From Davidsoniella eucalypti (Eukaryota > Ascomycota > Sordariomycetes > Microascales > Ceratocystidaceae): a stretch of 13,028 nt of DNA. Positions 7,666-13,028 of the stretch are shown here, piece by piece (position 1 is the stretch's first letter; each line of letters begins with the position of its first letter). A model generated the notes under the pieces. The model made no database searches. It saw nothing but the letters and a program-made list of their open reading frames with translations, and was not told the origin of the DNA. The stretch is from the NCBI GenBank assembly GCA_004009845.1, contig RMBW01000319.1, positions 1 through 13,028 of the forward strand, given 5' to 3'. The translations under genes were made by a program, and so were the position numbers.

Positions 7666-8076
7666 ACCCCATCACGCAATACAGCTGGCGTCGGTTCAAT
7701 GCTGGCGGCCACCAGTTAAGGCCAAGTCCAACATGTATGGCAACGAATGTTTGCTCATTGGTGTTACTACAAAATCACTCATACTTGGGCCATTATCCCC
7801 AAAGCTGTTGGGTAAGGTCCTATCGTAGGGGGGCTTACTACATACCATAGTCATCGCCTTCAGTCATCTGCCCCGACCCAACACTCATCTCAAGAGATCG
7901 TTACCTAGCTGGAGGATGTACACAAATTACTTGTCATATCTCGATCATCTATGTTGTCGTTAATGATCGCATGCATCCTTGCTCCTACGGGCTAGCTTTG
8001 CAGCGAAGCCAACAATGAACCGGATTTTCTGAATATCCTACAATATATGCTTCGGCTTTATAGAGATTCATGTGGC

Positions 8077-8125
8077 GAGCCTAACATCCTGATGGCAATC
8101 TTGAGAGGGATTCGCTGTTAGGCTC
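8077..8125. repeat. 10-bp inverted repeat GAGCCTAACA / TGTTAGGCTC
   Basis: Perfect 10-bp arms at 8077-8086 and 8116-8125 enclose 29 bases. There is no coding sequence around it. Such a pair is expected about once by chance in a window this size, so its meaning is uncertain. Confidence 0.45.
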
Positions 8126-8920
8126 TGAGGCATACATACTTCTAGCTCCAAATACCCATTCATAATGTCATATCCATAGGGAAGAGTATATCTTCATACT
8201 TAGTTTCCCTGGTCATTCTGAGTTCACAGAGGCTACAAAACATTCACTATAAAGATCTAGATGGTGACTTGGCTACTCTGATTCGTAACTAGTATTTATA
8301 ATATCTAGTGCCACGAACCTTCACCCTCTATAGCTATGTTGGGAGCGCTATTGTGACGGTATGCTATCATCAAGTTGCTGTGCTCTCTAACGTTAGTAAC
8401 TCTGTCATGTATAAAGGAATAGAAGGCAATACTCTATTTTAACACTTGTCACAGATTCAAACATTATGATCCGAGATCTCCTTTCCATTGTATATCATAT
8501 CTTCTTCTTCTCTGGGAATTCACTGCATCATATGTACCATCTCTAGTCGGAGTTTGCCCTCATGCGCCACATCACTACGCATCATATCAGTACCTACAAA
8601 TTAATACATGATGCTTCTGATTCATTAACTTACGGTTGAAGTACGAAAACAAATCTTGTTGCAGGCATTGTGTATGCACTGTCACTAGTCAAATTCAAAA
8701 TTCGCATGTTATATCACAACACTTATAACATATGTATTATACTGTGCCTTCGTAGTTCCTTCATTGATCTCGGGTTGTTTCATAATTGACTACTAGAAGC
8801 AAAGACAACTCAGCAAGATATATCGGGTAGTTTACGCACCCACATGCATCCCATATGCTACCTGCTGATGCTGTGTAAGTGTACGCTGGCAAGTTAGCTA
8901 CACAAGCTACATATTTGGTC

Positions 8921-9304
8921 AAAAGGCAAGGGAAGGAGGAAGGGAAGGGAGGCAGAGGGCCACACGCTCCTCTCCCATCTCCGTCTCGGGAGTACTAACA
9001 AGTATTGTATGGGAGCGAGAGGAGGTTATGGTGCTAGAGCCCAACAACATATCTGTACAGTCATGCATCCATCGCATCCATGTGCATGATAGTTGGAGTG
9101 ATCGTTGGTCTTTGAGGCCCAGCTGAAGCCTGCTTTTGACGCTTTTCTTTTTCTTCTCCTCGTAAGATCACATTCCTTTATCGGCTCGGGCTCTTTGTCT
9201 GTGGTTCTTTTTCTCTCTTGTTTGACGAGACATCCCGTCTTTACCCTATATCCAATCATCTTGGCTCTACCACCACCCAACAACCGAGCCACTCACATAC
9301 TTTT
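8921..9304 (+). promoter_or_regulatory. promoter- or leader-like GC- and CT-rich patch
   Basis: This patch stands out from its AT-rich surroundings. A purine-rich block (8921-8960) is followed by CT-rich sequence (about 9130-9250), a CCAATCA at 9252-9258 and an ACC/CAA-rich tail (9268-9300), the usual order of a fungal promoter and leader. There is no ATG on the + strand from about 9090 to 9304. The first ATG, at 9305, opens only 20 codons with no splice donor. A minus-strand frame at 9026-9292 is open but is simply the purine-rich complement. Confidence 0.25.
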
Positions 9305-10335
9305 ATGATAATCAAATCTTACACACTTTGTCCAATCACGATCAATATTGTTTATTCTACCAAATAGTGCCGAGTGCTATACAGCTTTCAAAAGGCATAT
9401 ATAGTGGCTTAGACAACCCTATGTGATATATTGTCAGTTGACAAGTCACCTGGTACTCATCGAATAAGAAGTAGTCGGTTAACTAGCCACTAGTAACGTC
9501 TCTCTTATACATGATGACAGTTTTGTTTTACAAAAATCAATGACAGCGAAGCAAGTGAATGGCCAAGATTGTAAATCTTCTCTAAGCGATATCTCACCAC
9601 TAGAGTATCAGGCCAGTGGCAACCAATATTGACGCAAGTCCATCACGAGAATGCACTTTGCGATATTAGAAAAGCCACTTCCTCGATATGTATAATGCTA
9701 ATGCACTATGCGTTGTTTACATGCATGTACGTGAAAAATACATGTGGCGATTATGTATCCTATAAGTCGCGTGTATCAAGCCATCGTACAAACCATGTTT
9801 ACCAACTATAAAGGAGTCAATATGTGTACATCGTGCAAATCCTGCTCTTGCTTGTGGTCTTCTAGACGAAGGTATCGGGCCCTATCTTGCACTTTCACGT
9901 TGTATTTTCATTCTCGTCCAAGGTATCATGAAATCGCAGATACCGTAGACTCTGGTATCAGCTCCGGTGCCTCATACCACAGCATGATATCGTCATTTTC
10001 TGCGGTCACAGTTATGGTCCCATGATAGGTCTTTGTGTGTAGTCACATATTAGTCACTGAGCGCCAATCATACACCAGCCTTGTGTCATCTGTATAGCAG
10101 TTCCTTCTGAACTTCATCGTGGTATGACCATCAAATACAGCAGTATCTATATACGTAGGTGTACGTGGTCTCTTAACGCCTTAGTTCTCGTCGTGTTCCA
10201 TGTATGTCGAAATAATGGCTGACAGAATCAAGGCTACAATCTGATGGCTTATGTCCAATAGTTGTGTTTGTCTAATCTCACTCATAAATTAAGACATTTT
10301 GGGGGCAGCATGTAAAAAGTAAGAGACAAAGCTCA
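9305..10335. other. gene-free AT-rich stretch
   Basis: No frame exceeds about 93 codons from any start codon, and none shows conserved composition. The frame at 9744-10025 is Ser/Tyr/Cys-rich and has no supporting signal. Isolated CCAATCA heptamers occur at 9332-9338 and 10064-10070. I see no RNA gene. Confidence 0.5.
9980..9995 (+). repeat. 16-bp direct repeat, copy 2
   Basis: Exact match to CAGCATGATATCGTCA at 1413-1428, same orientation, about 8.6 kb apart. CTCAT lies just upstream in both places. Confidence 0.4.
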
Positions 10336-10369
10336 CATCGGCCCAGAGAAGCTCGGACTTCGGGCCATG
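10336..10369. repeat. compound hairpin, GGCCC/GGGCC and GAAG/CTTC
   Basis: GGCCC at 10340-10344 pairs with GGGCC at 10362-10366. Inside it, after a 3-base bulge (AGA), GAAG (10348-10351) pairs with CTTC (10358-10361) around a 6-base loop CTCGGA. CAT (10336-10338) and ATG (10367-10369) extend the stem past one bulged C. It is GC-rich against an AT-rich background. It could be a transcribed structure or a DNA palindrome; there is no gene next to it. Confidence 0.45.
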
Positions 10370-10701
10370 ATCAACTCAATAGATATTTCGGTATATCCGC
10401 ATATATTTGAAAGTCAAAGTTTACTCGATTCAGTCACTACTACTTATAAATACTGTCTCGGTATACACTACACATATATTCAGGGCAATGTCACATGTCA
10501 CCAATATTTTCCTTGGTATATACTACAGAGATATATCCAATCAAGTCACTCTAGTTGCCCATCGTGAATACACATGTACATCAGCAATGCCATTAAGGGT
10601 GTGTCGATGTATTCCCAATGCGATTTACCCGCTATCGTGAGATTGACAGCTCCATGAGCGATCAACAATCAATCAGTTTTGGCATTTATTTCTACATTAG
10701 G

Positions 10702-10747
10702 ACGAAACACGGCAAACCAGCCAATCGTCGGTTTGCCGCCTTTTCGT
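10702..10747. repeat. compound hairpin with 9-bp and 6-bp arms and CCAAT in the loop
   Basis: CGGCAAACC at 10710-10718 pairs with GGTTTGCCG at 10730-10738 around an 11-base loop that contains CCAAT (10721-10725). Outside it, ACGAAA (10702-10707) pairs with TTTCGT (10742-10747) across a small internal loop of 2 and 3 bases. In all, 15 base pairs lie in 46 bases. This is the strongest inverted repeat in the window. No ORF is tied to it. Confidence 0.6.
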
Positions 10748-12100
10748 GTTAGTTTTTCAAAGCGTTTTTAACACATGGGGCTGGGCTTAGTTAGTCAGTC
10801 CGCTTGGTCGATCGTTCCGTCAAAAACGCACACACCTTTTTGGGGGTTCTAGCTAAGATTTGGGTTGGATATCCTTGCTCGCTGCCAGTTTTTCATGGGC
10901 AAATCAGAAGTGAGAATGGTATAGTTGTGTACAATAGTCCAGCTAAGATTCATTACACGCATGAAGTTAAGAGCTTTCCAGGATATTCGGGAGGGAAGGA
11001 TGAGATCCCGATCTTTAGTGTCTTTGCAACTCTCGTATGATACGTTTTGGAGGCTCAATGGAATAGACACAGATATCAACAAGATCCAATGTCGTCGTCG
11101 AAGATGAAGACGTGTAACAACAATAGCCGGATCAATACAAAAAGAAAAAGGTAGGGAACCTTTGGATTGCTAATTCCTGGCTCTTCTATATCTTTCATAT
11201 TCTTTTTCTTCCGTACAGGCTTTTATCACAGTATTAATAACATCCATAATACCCCGATGTGATGGCCTTGACAAAAAGACCGCCTAGTTGTATTTTGTAT
11301 TCGTTGAGAATTCTTCATATCGCTTTTCTTCACTGCAACTGTGACGAGACCGCCTCTCATTTCGCCTTTTTCCATTATTTTCTTTCATTTCCAGCGACGA
11401 AATGTGATTGTTGGACTCTCAAATTAGATTCATGTCTAGCCAAGAAAACCATTGGCCTTATTTTGCTTGAAGATCAATCGTAAGGAACCTTTGCGACGTG
11501 ATATATATATACGACAGCTTGGTATTGTATAAACAAATATATAAAGGCAAGAAACAAATAAACCCTACCTGTAGTAATTTTCTATTGGCTTGGAAATTGA
11601 CTTTCCGATCGGCAAAACAACGGAATGTAAGGAAAAAAAAACACAGACAGTTAATAATAAGGATTAACCAAAACAGCCAAAATATATGTACCTTGAATGT
11701 ACCTCCTGCCCCACATTGCCTTAGGTAGCGTTTTCAACCAATCACCCTGCTGGATGTACCTTTCAAACGCCCGGCCTCCAAATAAGGCTTAGCGTAATTG
11801 AGCTTCGACTAGAGCTAGCCAATCAGGCCACGTCACCTACGAGTTCTTCCGACGGAAGGCGGTTTTAACCCTGATGGTATGAAACCCTACCATTTTCATC
11901 GTATGAGATCAATCATCACAGCATCCAAGACTTCATATTATGCTTCAAACTCCTACGCAAAACACCATCTTGAGAGATGTCATTAATTCATCCATCCATA
12001 ACCTTGCATGCTATGTAGTATCAAGCGAGTCCAGAACAAAGCCCGAAAAGCAGCAGCATCGGTTTTTAGGCGGAGATATAGTTCATGATGGGCTCCGTTG
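10748..12100. other. no supported gene; several short open frames
   Basis: A + strand frame at 10804-11040 lacks an ATG start, and a minus-strand frame overlaps it. An ATG at 11262 (G at -3 and +4) opens 73 residues with six cysteines to a TAA at 11481-11483; an ATGTGA sits directly before it. Between 11151 and 11219, GTAGGG, a CTAAT branch-like site and CCGTACAG could outline an intron, but the donor is poor. None of this adds up to a gene I can call. Confidence 0.4.
11738..11825 (+). promoter_or_regulatory. pair of CCAATCA boxes
   Basis: CCAATCA, the preferred site of the fungal CCAAT-binding complex, occurs at 11738-11744 and 11819-11825, 81 bases apart and in the same orientation. I found no convincing start codon and ORF downstream, so the target gene is unknown. 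Confidence 0.3.
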
Positions 12101-12720
12101 CATGGCGTTCTGCAGTTAGACAAACCCTTTTTTTATTCGTATCGCGATGTTGGAAAGATAGGGAAGGAATAGGAGCCCGATGTCAACAAAAAACGGCACC
12201 ATTCATACAAGAGGGAATATAGAGATAGATCCAAAAGAAAGATTGTAGCTACTATGATGTTGCAATGATTGTGCAGTTGACAAGCCAGAGAGGGGTAGGT
12301 AAGCCCAGCATGATGCAGCTCATGCAGCCCGAGATCTCCAATTTGCGTCAGGTTCAAGTGCCAGACGGAGAACGTAACCGACAAAATTGTTTCTAGTTGT
12401 ATTGAGTTAGTTAAGGCTCTGTGAAGCAGTATGATGTGAGCTTGTAAAGCCAACCGACTGATAGGACGATGCTTTCTACCCGGTAGTCACTAACGTTCAT
12501 GGTGAATTTTGTGAATATCTCGTTGTGTCCCATAGGCAGTAAACAATACGAAACACAGCCTACGAAAAGTTAAAGAGGGAACATGTCGGATATAGCACTC
12601 TGTCTCTGGAGGCATGGGAGCCCGCCCAGCGCACCTGCATATGCTACAGAAGAAGCGAAGTGAGAAAGGCAGACAAGGAAGGGCCTCTTCCTCTGTAGAC
12701 ATTCCTATTCATTCAACTTC
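12101..12720. other. no supported gene
   Basis: A 106-codon minus-strand frame (12133-12453) has no internal ATG and starts only at TTG. A 70-residue minus-strand frame begins with ATG at 12702 (G at -3) but has an out-of-frame ATG just upstream, and its product is Cys/Phe-rich with no recognised family. I leave both uncalled. The sequence is moderately purine-rich on the + strand. Confidence 0.4.
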
Positions 12721-12744
12721 TCTTCCTCTTCCTCTTCCTCTTCT
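12721..12744 (+). repeat. TCTTCC hexanucleotide repeat
   Basis: Three exact TCTTCC units and one TCTTCT follow in tandem within a longer pyrimidine-rich tract. Confidence 0.8.
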
Positions 12745-12904
12745 CCTGACCCGTCTTCTTGTTCCTTGTAGCTGTACTGACTAGAACAAATGGGAATAGG
12801 CTATAACGATAAAGAGAAAGGGAAAAAAGGTACGACTCTGAGCGAGCAAGGAAGTTCCCTGATCCGGTTAGTTTTTCTGAACTTGGACTCGCAAAAGCCG
12901 TATT

Positions 12905-13028
12905 TTTTTCTTTTTCTTTTTCTTTTTCTTTTTCTTTTTCTTTTTCTTTTTCTTTTTCTTTTTCTTTTTCTTTTTCTTTTTCTTTTTCTTTTTCTTTTTC
13001 TTTTTCTTTTTCTTTTTCTTTTTCTTTT
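12905..13028 (+). repeat. TTTTTC hexanucleotide microsatellite at the window edge
   Basis: Twenty perfect TTTTTC units plus four further T run to the last base of the window with no interruption. The array is not the TTAGGG telomere repeat of filamentous fungi. Its position at the end suggests the contig stopped inside the repeat, so the true length is unknown. Confidence 0.97.

Larger units (their letters stand above)
6870..8920. other. gene-free stretch with homopolymer and small palindromes
   Basis: No supported gene. The overlapping + strand frames at 7076-7386 run through T-rich tracts and give Phe-rich peptides. Runs of 8 or more T occur around 7205-7213, 7319-7326 and 7488-7496, and pyrimidine-rich stretches near 7190-7340 and 7470-7520 resemble promoter or leader DNA without a coding region behind them. 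A small palindrome GCCGAG-N7-CTCGGC sits at 7238-7256. From about 7900 the sequence becomes uniform AT-rich intergenic DNA. Confidence 0.45.

Noticed and set aside
7691..7702. tRNA B-box-like GGTTCAA at 7694, and similar at 1271 and 12351
   Set aside because: None matches the full GGTTCRANTCC consensus, and no acceptor stem or A box fits around them.
8041..8400. Repeat-induced point mutation of an old transposon
   Set aside because: Hand counts over these 360 bases give TpA/ApT about 1.0 but (CpA+TpG)/(ApC+GpT) about 1.25. The first is borderline and the second is in the unmutated range. No transposon-like frame is visible. Counts are approximate.
9026..9292. 88-codon Lys/Arg-rich minus-strand frame
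   Set aside because: It is the complement of a CT-rich leader-like tract, which gives Lys, Arg and Glu codons automatically. It has no family and no upstream signal.
9510..9600. C/D snoRNA starting at ATGATGA (9510)
   Set aside because: No CTGA D box lies at a suitable distance downstream, and there is no terminal stem.
12490..12702. 70-residue minus-strand frame with ATG at 12702
   Set aside because: An out-of-frame ATG lies just upstream, the product is Cys/Phe-rich without a recognised domain, and the flanking hexanucleotide repeat explains its acidic start.
12905..13028. Telomere at the right end
   Set aside because: The unit is TTTTTC, not TTAGGG, and there is no shift towards G-rich repeats.

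Overview
The window looks like nuclear DNA of a filamentous ascomycete, most likely a sordariomycete. The evidence is one intron-free gene with a fungal start context (ATCACCATGG), S/T-P-rich low-complexity protein sequence, pyrimidine-rich leaders, CCAAT boxes, and long intergenic DNA full of short homopolymers and microsatellites. The genus is not determined. I found no tRNA, rRNA, CRISPR array, transposase or reverse transcriptase reading frame, and no telomere repeat.

Layout. Positions 1-2150 hold no gene; 900-2150 is A/purine-rich on the + strand. The only gene I call with confidence is on the minus strand at 2151-2879. It encodes a 242-residue, probably nuclear, disordered protein with a hexapeptide SPFSAR array and a basic C-terminus. 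Upstream of it (2880-3506) lies a stretch with no ATG in the gene's direction, then a CCAAT box and a cluster of AGGGG (stress-element-like) motifs. I read these together as a long leader and promoter. Between 4150 and 5405 there are three weak + strand coding candidates: a Cys-rich ORF, a 76-residue ORF behind an ACCAAAACA leader repeat, and an exon-like ORF behind a good 3' splice site. The first gene and the second candidate could share a divergent promoter.

From 5406 to the end (about 7.6 kb) there is no gene I can support. This part holds small inverted repeats (the best at 10702-10747 and 10336-10369), a 16-bp repeat shared with position 1413, short simple repeats, and patches that look like fungal promoters or leaders without a recognisable coding region behind them (8921-9304, 11738-11823). 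The window ends inside a perfect TTTTTC hexanucleotide array (12905-13028), which suggests a contig edge.

I saw no convincing novel system. The most informative observations are the ATG-free leader, the regularly spaced TAGGRGTGT/AGGGG sites, the nearly identical protein-coding repeat units, and the two compound hairpins.
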